The translations under genes were made by a program, and so were the position numbers. A stretch of 64,000 nucleotides of DNA. Source: G963677185 sp963677185. Its GTDB lineage: Bacteria > Bacillota > Syntrophomonadia > Syntrophomonadales > Syntrophomonadaceae. Numbering within the stretch: position 1 is the stretch's first letter; every line of letters starts with the position of its first letter. Below, one piece after another: positions 24,611 to 33,689 of the stretch. The stretch covers positions 1,798,001 to 1,862,000 of the forward strand of contig OY781889.1 in assembly GCA_963677185.1 (NCBI GenBank), read 5' to 3'. The notes under the pieces were generated by a model. That model saw nothing but the letters and a program-made list of their open reading frames with translations, was not told the DNA's origin and made no database searches.

Positions 24611-24952
24611 ATGCAAAACATCAGTAAAGCAGTCATATCAGCATTGTTGATGATGACAATTCTAGCCATGTCAGGTTGTGCCAGCAAAACGCCCCTGACC
24701 AAGGACCAGGAAGCTTTTGCCGGGAAGTGGGTCGCCAAGGATGGGACATATGTTCAAATCTACCTGGATGGAGGTGGCGACTTGAAAATGTCAAGCACCA
24801 GCGTTGAGGGTGGCAGCGCCACTATCGCCAGCGGAACACTGACCATAGGATTGGGGCCGATTAAGAAATCCATGAAAATCACTTCCGAGCCCAAGCAGGT
24901 GGATGGCAAGTGGGTGATGGAACTTGATGGAATCCAGTACGTCAGGCAGTAG
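24611..24952 (+). CDS. Small lipoprotein, unknown function
   Basis: A 113-aa secreted lipoprotein. The signal peptide runs to residue 22 and the lipobox-like MSGC places the lipidated Cys at 23. The mature part contains QEAFAGKWVAKDGTYVQIYL, DGGGDLKMSS and a final DGIQYVRQ, a short beta-rich domain as in small lipocalin-like or DUF4923-like proteins; no family is assigned. The ATG has GGGAGGTG at 5-6 nt. The IS target site lies upstream, so the insertion may have separated this gene from part of its original promoter region. Confidence 0.7.
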   Translation: MQNISKAVISALLMMTILAMSGCASKTPLTKDQEAFAGKWVAKDGTYVQIYLDGGGDLKMSSTSVEGGSATIASGTLTIGLGPIKKSMKITSEPKQVDGKWVMELDGIQYVRQ

Positions 24953-24988
24953 GCTGAACCCAGAAGAGCCTGCTTTATTCTGTGCCGA

Positions 24989-25026
24989 AAAGCCCGGGGG
25001 ACATTTCTTTTTAGCCCACGGGCTTT
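24989..25026 (+). terminator. Terminator after lipoprotein gene
   Basis: AAAGCCCG and CGGGCTTT form an 8-bp stem, followed by ATTC. A separate 8-bp palindrome-like hairpin (ATTGGCTT-AA-AAGCCAAT) lies at 25049-25066. Confidence 0.65.
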
Positions 25027-25174
25027 ATTCATTCCGCTGCCCGTTCCTATTGGCTTAAAAGCCAATGACAGTTTCACTTTCTGTCCCATTTATATACAAA
25101 GAATGTATGCAAATTGTGATATAATATCCAGCGGATTGTTTGAAAACAAATGTAGAATAGGAGGATGGTTGTTC

Positions 25175-26773
25175 GTGGATGTATTATTAATTTTGCTCCC
25201 TGTTATCGTTGTGCTGGCCTTGCTGGTTTTCCTAAAATGGTCGGCAGATACCAGCGGCCTGGTAGGATGGCTCCTCACTCTTGCCATTGCCGCGGTTGTA
25301 TTTCAAACCCCCGTCGAAGTTGGATTGACCGCCAGTCTATATGGGCTGCTCCTCTCTTTTCCCATATCATTAATGGTGGCTACCTCGATTTTCCAGATTA
25401 CCTTTATGGAATCAACTGGTGCCCTGCAGCGTGTTGTAGTATTCGTCAAAACCATCGCTAAATCGGATAAGGCGGTGCAGATCATGATTATCAACATGGG
25501 GATAGGGACTCTGCTGGTATCTGTTGGAGCCACTCCAGTTTCGATTCTGCCGCCGATTATGCTGGCCCTGGGTTATTCAACTTTTGTAGCGGTTGCCCTG
25601 CCGGCTATTGGTTTTGACTCATTGTGCACATATGCTCTGCTGGGGGCGCCGCTGGTCGCATTCGTGCAACTGACCGGAGGCGAAGTGAATGATACCACCC
25701 TGGCTGCAGCCTCTCAGATCTTTTCAATGTACATGCCGGTTATATCAACCCTGATCGGATTCGGGATGCTCTGGATCGTAGGAGGATTCAAGCAGGTAAA
25801 AGAAGGCTTGCTGCCCTGCCTGCTGGCTGGATTCACTATGGGCTGTTCGGCCATTGCCGTCGCTTATATCGGAAAAGGGATCGTACTGACCGGTGTTTTT
25901 GGCGGTCTGGCAACAGTATGTATAATGCTTTTATATTTATTGGCCTTAAAAAAGCCGATTCTGGACAATTCGGTTTTAACCCCCGCCGATCTGGAAGTAA
26001 AGGAAAAAATGTCGCTGGGCGCTGCCCTGGCTCCCTGGATAATCCTGGTGAGTGCTTGCTTATTCATCAATTTCTACCCGCCAGTTTTGAAGCTCCTTCG
26101 TGATGACTTGCGTATGGCTGTATCGATAATTCCCACTATTTTCGATCTCAAGGGGCAGGCGCTGGCCAAGCAGGCCAAGCCCGCTGAACTCCGCATGCTG
26201 TGGCAGGCTTACACCTGGGTGTTAATAAGCACCTTTGCAGCAGTGGCTTTTGTTCGTCCCTCTGCTGCGCAATGGAAGGACATCTCTAGAAAATGGGTTA
26301 AACGGGCTCCTCGACCGGTTTTATCTGCCGCCATCTTTTTTGCCATCGCTTATGTGATGGTTTATTCTGGATACAGTGTGTTCCAGGGTGGCTGGCAAAT
26401 ACATGCCGATATGAACATGGTGTCGATCCTGGCTCAGAGTTCGGCTGCTGTCTTCAAGGGTATGTATCCAATAATCGGGACATATCTGGGCTTGCTGGGT
26501 GGTTTTATTACCGGCAGCGAAGCTTCAGCCATCGCCATGCTGGCCAAATATCACCTGGAAACCTCGGCTCTACTCAAGCTTAACGGTATGGTGGTGCTGG
26601 CAGGAGCAGCCATTGCCGGCGGCCTGGCCAGTGTCATTTCTCCGGCCAAATTGCAGAATGCTGCAGCAACCATCGATGCCCTGGGAATCGAATCAGAAGT
26701 AATTAAGGTTACGGTGGTGATATCCATCATATTTACCGCAGTGGCAGCTGTTTTGACTTATATGTGGGCATAG
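25175..26773 (+). CDS. L-lactate permease family transporter (LctP/LldP)
   Basis: A 532-aa polytopic transporter of the lactate permease family, with about a dozen helices. Typical segments are MESTGALQRVVVFVKTIAKS, GATPVSILPPIMLALGYS, GFDSLCTYALLGAPLVAFV and, near the end, GSEASAIAMLAKYH and ASVISPAKLQNAAATI. These proteins move lactate or glycolate with protons. The frame opens earlier, but GTG at 25175 after TAGGAGGA gives the family-standard N-terminus (DVLLILLPVIVVLALL). The gene stands alone between two terminators; no lactate dehydrogenase is adjacent. Confidence 0.9.
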   Translation: MDVLLILLPVIVVLALLVFLKWSADTSGLVGWLLTLAIAAVVFQTPVEVGLTASLYGLLLSFPISLMVATSIFQITFMESTGALQRVVVFVKTIAKSDKAVQIMIINMGIGTLLVSVGATPVSILPPIMLALGYSTFVAVALPAIGFDSLCTYALLGAPLVAFVQLTGGEVNDTTLAAASQIFSMYMPVISTLIGFGMLWIVGGFKQVKEGLLPCLLAGFTMGCSAIAVAYIGKGIVLTGVFGGLATVCIMLLYLLALKKPILDNSVLTPADLEVKEKMSLGAALAPWIILVSACLFINFYPPVLKLLRDDLRMAVSIIPTIFDLKGQALAKQAKPAELRMLWQAYTWVLISTFAAVAFVRPSAAQWKDISRKWVKRAPRPVLSAAIFFAIAYVMVYSGYSVFQGGWQIHADMNMVSILAQSSAAVFKGMYPIIGTYLGLLGGFITGSEASAIAMLAKYHLETSALLKLNGMVVLAGAAIAGGLASVISPAKLQNAAATIDALGIESEVIKVTVVISIIFTAVAAVLTYMWA

Positions 26774-26798
26774 TGTAATATTGCCATTAGATCTATAA

Positions 26799-26840
26799 CA
26801 GGTTACCCTTACAGATCTCTGAAAGGGTAACCTGCCTTTT
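26799..26840 (+). terminator. Terminator after lactate permease gene
   Basis: CAGGTTACCCTT pairs with AAGGGTAACCTG (12 bp), followed by CCTTTTTG. Confidence 0.9.
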
Positions 26841-26858
26841 TGTAACGGAGGGATACTG

Positions 26859-27458
26859 TTGGATACCATAGTCGGCTGGCTGGCGGGATATGTTACTGCC
26901 TTCATCAGTTTTGCTGGATACCTGGGTGTTGCATTGTTAATGGGCATAGAAAGCTGCAACGTGCCGGTTCCCAGTGAGCTAATCCTTCCTTTTGCAGGCT
27001 TCTTGGCTTCAACCGGTCGCTTTAACCTTATTGACGTGGTGCTGGTAGGTACGATTGGGCAGACCCTTGGTTCCCTTGTTTCATACTATATAGGGAAGCA
27101 TGCGATGGATTCCCGCCTGCTGTTCTGGGTGTCGAAAGAAAAAAAGGAATGGCTGCACCAGTGGTTTGAAAAGTATGGTGAGGGTACAGCGTTTTTCTCG
27201 CGCCTGATGCCGGGGGTGCGCACCTTCATATCTCTGCCGGCTGGGGCCGCTAAAATGAACGTTATCAGGTTCACTGTCTATTCGGCGCTGGGCTGCTTGA
27301 TATGGAGCAGTGTTCTGGCTTATGCGGGCTTTGTGCTCGGCCAGAATTGGAGCGAAGTTGAAGAGTACACCAAGTATTTGGACGCGGTCGTAGTCATTGG
27401 TGTGCTGGTGATGGCTGTGGTCTTCTTGTGGCGCCGTCGCGAAAACTTCATCAAGTAA
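26859..27458 (+). CDS. DedA-family membrane protein
   Basis: A 199-aa integral membrane protein of the DedA/SNARE-associated family, now linked to lipid-carrier flipping in several bacteria. Family features are the early MGIESCNVPVPSELILPFAG, GTIGQTLGSLVSYYIGKH, and FFSRLMPGVRTFISLPAGAA with the conserved FxRxxPxxR-like motif. The start is TTG at 26859, with CGGAGGG 6 nt upstream. It is the first gene after a strong terminator and may be co-transcribed with rlmB, 77 bp downstream. Confidence 0.9.
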   Translation: MDTIVGWLAGYVTAFISFAGYLGVALLMGIESCNVPVPSELILPFAGFLASTGRFNLIDVVLVGTIGQTLGSLVSYYIGKHAMDSRLLFWVSKEKKEWLHQWFEKYGEGTAFFSRLMPGVRTFISLPAGAAKMNVIRFTVYSALGCLIWSSVLAYAGFVLGQNWSEVEEYTKYLDAVVVIGVLVMAVVFLWRRRENFIK

Positions 27459-27535
27459 ATGGGCAACGGGATGGCGGGTAGTCGAATTCCAGGCGGCAGA
27501 TTATTCTCGCCTGATTTATAGGAGTTAGTGAAACA

Positions 27536-28270
27536 ATGGGTTCAAAATTATCTGGTGCTAACAGCGTTCTGGAAGCCATCCGGTCACGGCGGCATGTACA
27601 CCGTATATATATTCTGGAAGGCAAAAGCAGCAAGAAGTACGATGAAATCCTGCGGCTGGCCAAACAGCGAGGTATTTTTGTCCAGGAGGTAGAGCGCAGC
27701 CGGCTGGACCAGATGTATAAAGAAGGGAACCACCAGGGTGTGGTCGCCCTGGTTGACGATTATGAATATGCCACAGTGGAAGAAATTCTGGAAAAGGCAT
27801 ATATGCAGAAGGAATCGCCCTTCATTTTAATTCTTGACGGCATCGAAGATCCTCAGAATTTGGGCGCCATCATACGCACGGCAGAATGTGCCGGTGTTCA
27901 CGGCATTGTTTTACCCCGCCATTCCTCATCTGATGTCACTGAAACCGTATCCCGCACCTCAGCCGGAGCTGTTGAACATATGCTGATCGCCCGGGTTAAA
28001 AATTTAGTCGAAACGATCAAGCTATTGAAAAGCAAGGGAATGTGGGTTGTAGGAGCCGATATGGAGGCAAATCAGGATTTGTTTTCGGCTAACATACCCC
28101 TGCCCGTCGTGCTTGTGGTAGGCGGAGAAGACCGGGGGATACGCCGGCTGGTTAAGGAAAACTGTGATTTGCTGGTGAAAATCCCTCTATGCGGCAAGAT
28201 CTCTTCCCTGAATGCATCGATCGCTGCTGCAGTCTGCATTTATGAGGTGCTTAAGAGACAGTCAAAATGA
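27536..28270 (+). CDS. rlmB: 23S rRNA (guanosine-2'-O)-methyltransferase RlmB
   Basis: A 244-aa SpoU-class methyltransferase that methylates the ribose of a guanosine in 23S rRNA. The N-terminal substrate-binding domain starts LSGANSVLEAIRSRRHVHRI. The SPOUT domain carries ILDGIEDPQNLGAIIRTAEC, VVGGEDRGIRRLV and PLCGKISSLNASIAAAVCIY, the three family motifs that form the trefoil knot. In many Clostridia it lies, as here, just before sigH. Length and motifs are ordinary. Confidence 0.93.
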   Translation: MGSKLSGANSVLEAIRSRRHVHRIYILEGKSSKKYDEILRLAKQRGIFVQEVERSRLDQMYKEGNHQGVVALVDDYEYATVEEILEKAYMQKESPFILILDGIEDPQNLGAIIRTAECAGVHGIVLPRHSSSDVTETVSRTSAGAVEHMLIARVKNLVETIKLLKSKGMWVVGADMEANQDLFSANIPLPVVLVVGGEDRGIRRLVKENCDLLVKIPLCGKISSLNASIAAAVCIYEVLKRQSK

Positions 28271-28377
28271 TTATCCAGTATTCAACAACATTACAAAATG
28301 TTATAAAATGTCGAAGGCCAGCCACCAAAAGTGTGAAATATAGGTATTGCTGACGATTTATTGTGCCCAACCAGGCC

Positions 28378-28406
28378 TTGACCCATCTGGAACAAGGCTC
28401 TATAAT
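28378..28406 (+). promoter_or_regulatory. SigA promoter of sigH
   Basis: TTGACC (28378-28383), 17-nt spacer, perfect TATAAT (28401-28406), about 80 nt upstream of the sigH start. Confidence 0.85.
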
Positions 28407-28486
28407 TAGCGATGTAGCCCGTCTTCAAGCGTATTTTTTTATGCCCATTTTATAACATATTGTGATAAATGGTTGGGAGGATGGCA

Positions 28487-29143
28487 ATGATAGGAACAGC
28501 CGTAGCATTTAAGTGCGTGGAATATGTCCATATGGATATGGCCGACGAAGAAATCGTTCTGATCGCTCAGCAAGGAGATACATACGCCGTAGAGTACCTT
28601 GTGGAGAAATATAAGAATTTCGTCAAAGGCAAGGCTCGTTCATATTTCCTGGTTGGCGCGGATCGCGAAGACATTATCCAGGAAGGAATGATTGGTCTTT
28701 TTAAGGCAATAAGGGATTATCGCTCGGACCGCATGTCATCTTTTCGGGCTTTCGCAGAGCTGTGCATTACCCGTCAAATGATCACTGCAATAAAGTCAGC
28801 CACTCGACAGAAACACATTCCGCTTAATTCATACATATCATTGAACAAGCCGATTTATTACGATGAAGAATCAGATCGCACCCTGCTGGATATCCTTTCC
28901 ACGGCCCGTATGAACAATCCCGAAGACCTGATGATCAGCCGGGAAGAGTTCAAGGTAATTGAAAGGCGCATGGGTGAAATGCTGTCCTCTTTGGAGTGGC
29001 AGGTACTGACCGCTTACCTGGAAGGCAAGTCTTACCAGGAAATGGCCGAAGAGCTGGGGCGTCACGTAAAGTCGATTGACAACGCTCTGCAACGGGTCAA
29101 GCGCAAGGTGGAAAAATATATGGAAGAGAAAAAGCATGCATAA
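28487..29143 (+). CDS. sigH: RNA polymerase sporulation sigma factor SigH (Spo0H)
   Basis: A 218-aa sigma-70-family factor of the SigH type. Region 2 includes EYLVEKYKNFVKGKARSYFL, ADREDIIQEGMIGLFKAIRD and FRAFAELCITRQMITAIKSA. Region 4 has LSSLEWQVLTAYLEGKSYQE and GRHVKSIDNALQRVKRKVEK. SigH directs transition-state and early sporulation transcription. The ATG at 28487 has GGGAGG at 6 nt; the upstream ATG at 28481 touches the ribosome site. Its own SigA promoter lies upstream and a hairpin terminator follows. Confidence 0.93.
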   Translation: MIGTAVAFKCVEYVHMDMADEEIVLIAQQGDTYAVEYLVEKYKNFVKGKARSYFLVGADREDIIQEGMIGLFKAIRDYRSDRMSSFRAFAELCITRQMITAIKSATRQKHIPLNSYISLNKPIYYDEESDRTLLDILSTARMNNPEDLMISREEFKVIERRMGEMLSSLEWQVLTAYLEGKSYQEMAEELGRHVKSIDNALQRVKRKVEKYMEEKKHA

Positions 29144-29156
29144 AAGCTAGCTCAAG

Positions 29157-29175
29157 AAAGCCGCGGAGCGGCTTT
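29157..29175 (+). terminator. Terminator after sigH
   Basis: AAAGCCGC-GGA-GCGGCTTT, a compact 8-bp stem with 3-nt loop, 14 nt after the sigH stop; the T-run is short. Confidence 0.65.
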
Positions 29176-29194
29176 ATCAGTGTGTTGACAAAGT

Positions 29195-29318
29195 CAGACA
29201 GATGAGAAAACGCGAAGGTCGCGTTATGAGCAAAGGCCGCGATTGAGGCGTACTCAACGTACGTTGATTGAGCGGTCTTTGTGATATAACGATGAGATTC
29301 GCTTTTGTCATCGGTCTG
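29195..29318. repeat. Long imperfect inverted repeat (MITE/REP-like element or structured RNA)
   Basis: The arms begin CAGACAGATGAGAAAAC (29195-29211) and end with the complement of CAGACCGATGACAAAAG (29302-29318). Further in, GCGAA and CGTTAT blocks pair, then CAAAGGCCGC with GCGGTCTTTG. The centre holds the perfect 14-bp palindrome TCAACGTACGTTGA. The whole 124 bp can fold into one long hairpin. A shortened relative with the same arm sequence lies at 39327-39373. Confidence 0.75.
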
Positions 29319-29350
29319 AGCCGCTGTCCGAAAGGCAGCGGCTTTCTTTT
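29319..29350 (+). terminator. Terminator before tRNA-Thr
   Basis: AGCCGCTG pairs with CAGCGGCT (9-nt loop), followed by TTCTTTT. It directly adjoins the long inverted repeat. Confidence 0.85.
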
Positions 29351-29394
29351 AGCCTTGACTTTGCCTGCGCCAGCGTATAGAATATTCGCGTTGG

Positions 29395-29469
29395 GCCGAG
29401 CTAGCTCAACGGTAGAGCAGCTGATTTGTAATCAGCAGGTTGCGGGTTCAAATCCTGTGCTCGGCTCCA
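29395..29469 (+). tRNA. tRNA-Thr (anticodon TGT)
   Basis: A 75-nt cloverleaf including encoded CCA. The acceptor is GCCGAGC/GCTCGGC, the anticodon stem-loop CTGAT-TTGTAAT-CAG reads TGT, and the T-loop is GGGTTCAAATCC. It is followed by a terminator. Confidence 0.95.
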
Positions 29470-29491
29470 TAATTAAATATCAAGATATGCA

Positions 29492-29517
29492 AAGCCCCGA
29501 TTATTCGGGGCTTTTGT
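29492..29517 (+). terminator. Terminator after tRNA-Thr
   Basis: AAGCCCCGA pairs with TCGGGGCTT across a 4-nt loop, followed by TTGTGTTT. Confidence 0.85.
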
Positions 29518-29805
29518 GTTTGACACTATTCCAAAAATCTGCCCTTTGACACCTGCCAGAAATTTTTCCCAGAGGTTGCGAAATAAAAAGCGCGGTTCGT
29601 CGGCTTCCCAAGGATGGGGGAGAATACCGGCCATTGATGATATTGTGACCATTGCAAGCGATTGAGGAGCTCTGAATTGGACACCCGTAGTCCTTTCTTT
29701 ACATCTTTTTTATATCAATAGCTGATTCCTTTACAGACAGGCATTTTCCCGGTTTATATAATGAAAATATGAACCAGGAAATCCAGTTGGTAAGGAGATG
29801 CGGTT

Positions 29806-29892
29806 ATGTTTGAAATGCTGGCGTTGGGTGTGATTGTAACCGGCTTGTTTGTCTACTTAATTTATGCTCTTTTCAGAGCGGAGGCGCTGTAA
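29806..29892 (+). CDS. kdpF: Potassium-transporting ATPase subunit KdpF
   Basis: A 28-aa single-helix peptide beginning MFEMLALGVIVTGLFVYLIY and ending FRAEAL, the standard KdpF pattern. It stabilises the KdpFABC complex in the membrane. AAGGAGATG precedes the ATG, and the TAA overlaps the kdpA ATG (TAATG), which supports coupled translation. The 290 bp upstream, back to the tRNA-Thr terminator, hold no gene and no known riboswitch that I can recognise; a weak TTTACA/TTTATA pair near 29731-29759 is the only promoter candidate. Confidence 0.85.
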   Translation: MFEMLALGVIVTGLFVYLIYALFRAEAL

Positions 29893-31595
29893 TGATTGCT
29901 GCAGGCGTTATACAAATCTCTATCCTGATGATTACGCTGGTACTGCTCGCATATCCACTGGGCCGCTATATGGCAGCCTGTTTTTCTGAAGGGCCTTGTT
30001 CCGGTGATGCCATTTTCCTCCCAATTGAACGGTGGATTTTACGGATGGCCGGGGTTAAAGCGGAAGTGGAAATGAACTGGAAAGGCTATGCGAGTGCCCT
30101 GATCATTTTCAACGCCCTGGGCGCCTTGCTTTTTTTCGTTATTCTATTGTTGCAGGAGAATCTTCCGTTCAATCCCGAAGGCCTGGATTCAGTTCCAATC
30201 GTGCTCGCCTTTAATACGGCCGTAAGCTTCACAACTAACACCAACTGGCAGGCTTATGCCGGAGAAAATACGATGAGCTATTTCAGCCAAATGACGGCTC
30301 TCACCGTTCAAAACTTCCTGTCGGCAGGGACCGGCCTGGCAGTTGCCATCGCGTTCATCAGGGGCATTGTGCGGCAACGCACCGATCAGATCGGCAATTT
30401 CTGGATGGACATCACCCGGGCAGTTATCCGAATCCTGGTCCCCCTGGCTGTGATAATGGCGCTGTTGCTCTTGTCACAAGGCGTGATACAGAACCTTAAG
30501 CCATATGAAACTGTAACCACCATGGAGGGCGCCAGGCAAGTGATTGCCATGGGCCCAGTGGCATCTCAGGAAGCCATAAAAATAATCGGAACCAATGGCG
30601 GAGGGTTCTTCAATGCTAATTCCGCCCACCCATTTGAAAATCCTAACCCTATTAGCAATTTCCTGGAAATATTGGGTATATTACTAATCCCGGCTGCTCT
30701 TACTGCCACCTTCGGCACTATGTCCGGAAATCGACGGCAAGGAACAGTCCTGCTGGCTGCGATGATTCTGCTCTTCCTAGCCGGATTTGGAGCAACACTG
30801 AATGCCGAAACATATGGCAATCCTTTGCTGGCAGCTCAAGGAATATCAGCTCCGACTGCGATGGAAGGCAAAGAAATGCGTTTCGGCCCGGTTGACTCAA
30901 GTATGTTTGCCCTGGCTACCACTGCCGCTTCATGTGGAGCCGTTAATGAAATGCATGACAGCATGACTCCTCTGGGAGCCCTGGCTCCGCTATTGTTCAT
31001 AATGATGGGCGAGGTGATTTTTGGCGGTATCGGTTCAGGTTTCTATGGCATACTCATTTTTGTGATAATTACCGTCTTTATTATCGGATTAATGGTGGGG
31101 CGGACCCCTGAATACATCGGCAAAAAGATTGAAAGCTGGGATATCAAAATGGCAACCCTGGCTATTCTGGTCCCATCGGCGTTCATTTTGCTGGGTACAG
31201 TCGTGGCAATTGCAACCGGCCAGGGTGATTCATCGGTTCTCAATGCGGGGCCACACGGTTTCACTGAAATGATATACGCATTTGCTTCGGCCAGCGGCAA
31301 CAATGGCAGCGCTTTTGCCGGGTTAAACGCCAATTCAGCGTTTTGGAATTTTGGGCTGGCCTTTGCCATGATAGCCGGGCGTTTCGGAGTCATTGTTCCA
31401 GTTCTGGCTATTGCCGGCAATCTGGCCGGCAAACAAAGCGTTCCGCTGTCAGCGGGATCGTTTGATACCGGCAATGGGCTTTTCCCTTTTTTGTTAGCCG
31501 CCGTCATTTTTATCGTTGGGGCCCTGACATTTTTTCCCTCATTGGCGCTGGGGCCGATTGTCGAACATCTGATGATGATTTCCGGGGGGGCGTAA
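29892..31595 (+). CDS. kdpA: Potassium-transporting ATPase subunit KdpA
   Basis: A 567-aa K+-binding and channel-like subunit with about ten helices. Selectivity-loop-like segments typical of KdpA are visible: NTAVSFTTNTNWQAYAGE, IIGTNGGGFFNANSAHPFEN, ATTAASCGAVNEMHDSMTPL and ASASGNNGSAFAGLNANSAF. It forms the high-affinity potassium pump with KdpB and KdpC. Its ATG overlaps the kdpF stop; kdpB starts 2 bp after its stop. Confidence 0.96.
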   Translation: MIAAGVIQISILMITLVLLAYPLGRYMAACFSEGPCSGDAIFLPIERWILRMAGVKAEVEMNWKGYASALIIFNALGALLFFVILLLQENLPFNPEGLDSVPIVLAFNTAVSFTTNTNWQAYAGENTMSYFSQMTALTVQNFLSAGTGLAVAIAFIRGIVRQRTDQIGNFWMDITRAVIRILVPLAVIMALLLLSQGVIQNLKPYETVTTMEGARQVIAMGPVASQEAIKIIGTNGGGFFNANSAHPFENPNPISNFLEILGILLIPAALTATFGTMSGNRRQGTVLLAAMILLFLAGFGATLNAETYGNPLLAAQGISAPTAMEGKEMRFGPVDSSMFALATTAASCGAVNEMHDSMTPLGALAPLLFIMMGEVIFGGIGSGFYGILIFVIITVFIIGLMVGRTPEYIGKKIESWDIKMATLAILVPSAFILLGTVVAIATGQGDSSVLNAGPHGFTEMIYAFASASGNNGSAFAGLNANSAFWNFGLAFAMIAGRFGVIVPVLAIAGNLAGKQSVPLSAGSFDTGNGLFPFLLAAVIFIVGALTFFPSLALGPIVEHLMMISGGA

Positions 31596-31597
31596 TA

Positions 31598-33679
31598 ATG
31601 AACGCGTTAGGAAGACCTGCAATTGACCACCCCACGTCTTTTCGGGAAAAAAAGCTGACTGAATCTCCATTTCAGCTGGCACTTATTGAAGGGGCTCTTA
31701 AGGACGCTTTTCGAAAGCTTAATCCCCGTGTGCAATTTCGCAATCCCGTGATGTTTGTGGTTTTTATTGGCGCACTGACCGCCACTTGCTATGCGATTAA
31801 GGATCTGGCTGTTATGTCTGGCACACAGGGTTTTACAATACAACTGGCTTTATGGTTATGGATAACCGTTGTGTTTGCCAATTTTGCGGAGGCCATGGCT
31901 GAAGGACGCGGGAAGGCACAGGCAGAAGCCCTGCGCAAGACTCGCAACGAAACCACCGCCAAGAAGATGGCGGAAGGAAAAATAGAACTGGTATCTGCGT
32001 CTCTGCTGCATGCTGGCGATGTCGTGCTGGTAGAAGCGGGTGACATCATACCGAGTGATGGTGAGGTAATTGAAGGCATTGCATCTGTTGATGAGAGCGT
32101 GATCACTGGAGAATCTGCACCGGTAATACGCGAATCAGGAGGTGACCGCAGCTCCGTCACCGGTGGAAGCAAGGTTTTGTCCGATTGGATTAAAGTGAAA
32201 ATATCAGCCAATCCAGGAGAAACGTTTATTGATCACATGATCAGCCTGGTGGAAGGGGCGCGGAGGCAAAAAACCCCCAATGAGATCGCCTTGACCATAT
32301 TGCTGGTGGGTTTGACCATCATTTTTCTATTGGTTGTAGTCAGCCTTGAGCCCTTCGCGGTTTATGCTGGCAGTGCCATCCCGATCCCGGTTTTAATTGC
32401 ATTGCTGGTTTGCCTGATTCCTACCACTATTGGAGGATTATTGAGTGCCATAGGCATTGCCGGCATGGATCGCCTGCTGAAGCGCAACGTACTGGCGATG
32501 TCGGGAAGGGCAGTCGAAGCAGCCGGAGATGTCAATGTGTTGCTGCTGGACAAAACTGGAACCATAACGCTCGGCAACCGCATGGCCGTGGAATTCATTG
32601 CAGCGCCAGGAGTCTCCGCCGAACGTTTGGGTGATGCAGCCCAGCTTTCTTCGCTGGCGGATGAAACTCCTGAAGGACGAAGTATCGTGGTATTAGCCAA
32701 GAAATTGTTCAATATTCGCGAAAGGGACATGGCAAGCCTGGGCGGAACCTTTATTCCGTTCAGCGCTCACACCCGCATGAGCGGAGTGGTGCTTCCGGAA
32801 CGGGAAATTCGCAAAGGCGCATATGACGCGGTGGAGAGGTATGTGCAAACCAGTGGCGGGTTTATTAAGCAGGAGGTCCGGGCCGCCGTGGAGTGCGTGG
32901 CGAGAGAAGGAGGAACCCCCCTTGTGGTTGCTGAAGGCGCCAATGTGCTTGGAGTTATACACTTAAAAGATGTTGTAAAGGGCGGAATTCGCGAGCGTTT
33001 TGCCCAGCTCCGGCGCATGGGCATCAAAACGATAATGATAACAGGAGACAACCCTTTGACTGCAGCTGCTATAGCGGCTGAAGCCGGCGTCGATGATTTC
33101 CTGGCTGAAGCTACACCAGAAAATAAGCTGAAACTCATTCGTGAATACCAGGCTGGAGGAAACCTTGTAGCTATGACTGGAGACGGCACCAATGATGCTC
33201 CAGCACTTGCTCAAGCGGACGTAGGGGTTGCGATGAACAGCGGCACGCAAGCAGCCAAAGAAGCCAGCAACATGGTTGATTTGGATAGCAATCCGACCAA
33301 GCTGCTGGAAATCGTGGAAATTGGCAAGCAGTTGCTGATGACGCGCGGTTCTCTGACGACCTTCAGCATTGCCAATGATGTGGCCAAATATTTTGCGATT
33401 ATTCCGGCTCTTTTTACCGTAAACTATCCGGTACTGGGGAAATTGAATTTGATGGCTCTGGCCACTCCACAGAGCGCCATCCTTTCGGCGGTCATTTTCA
33501 ATGCGTTGATTATTGTATTTCTGGTGCCCCTGGCCCTGAGGGGCGTTGAATATCGCCCGATAGGAGCAGCCGCGATTCTGCGCAAGAACGTGCTGGTTTA
33601 TGGCCTGGGAGGCATTTTTGTACCGTTTATTGGAATCAAAATCATTGATTTGATTCTAGTTGCCCTCCGGCTGGCTTGA
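31598..33679 (+). CDS. kdpB: Potassium-transporting P-type ATPase subunit KdpB
   Basis: A 693-aa P-type ATPase that drives KdpA. The phosphorylated aspartate (about Asp318) is in LLLDKTGTITLGN; the actuator loop is VITGESAPV; the nucleotide and hinge motifs are MITGDNPLTAAAIA and AMTGDGTNDAPALAQADVG. Seven or so membrane helices frame these domains. Length is normal. It lies in the middle of the kdpFABCDE cluster. Confidence 0.97.
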   Translation: MNALGRPAIDHPTSFREKKLTESPFQLALIEGALKDAFRKLNPRVQFRNPVMFVVFIGALTATCYAIKDLAVMSGTQGFTIQLALWLWITVVFANFAEAMAEGRGKAQAEALRKTRNETTAKKMAEGKIELVSASLLHAGDVVLVEAGDIIPSDGEVIEGIASVDESVITGESAPVIRESGGDRSSVTGGSKVLSDWIKVKISANPGETFIDHMISLVEGARRQKTPNEIALTILLVGLTIIFLLVVVSLEPFAVYAGSAIPIPVLIALLVCLIPTTIGGLLSAIGIAGMDRLLKRNVLAMSGRAVEAAGDVNVLLLDKTGTITLGNRMAVEFIAAPGVSAERLGDAAQLSSLADETPEGRSIVVLAKKLFNIRERDMASLGGTFIPFSAHTRMSGVVLPEREIRKGAYDAVERYVQTSGGFIKQEVRAAVECVAREGGTPLVVAEGANVLGVIHLKDVVKGGIRERFAQLRRMGIKTIMITGDNPLTAAAIAAEAGVDDFLAEATPENKLKLIREYQAGGNLVAMTGDGTNDAPALAQADVGVAMNSGTQAAKEASNMVDLDSNPTKLLEIVEIGKQLLMTRGSLTTFSIANDVAKYFAIIPALFTVNYPVLGKLNLMALATPQSAILSAVIFNALIIVFLVPLALRGVEYRPIGAAAILRKNVLVYGLGGIFVPFIGIKIIDLILVALRLA

Positions 33680-33689
33680 AGGGGTGAAG

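Noticed and set aside
29518..29805. A c-di-AMP (ydaO-type) riboswitch before kdpF
   Set aside because: Such switches are common before potassium genes, and GGATGGGGGAGAATACC looked suggestive, but the paired conserved blocks could not be found.
29816..29860. Treating the first kdp frame as starting at kdpA only
   Set aside because: The 28-codon KdpF frame upstream has a strong ribosome site, family sequence and a stop/start overlap, so it was kept as a gene.
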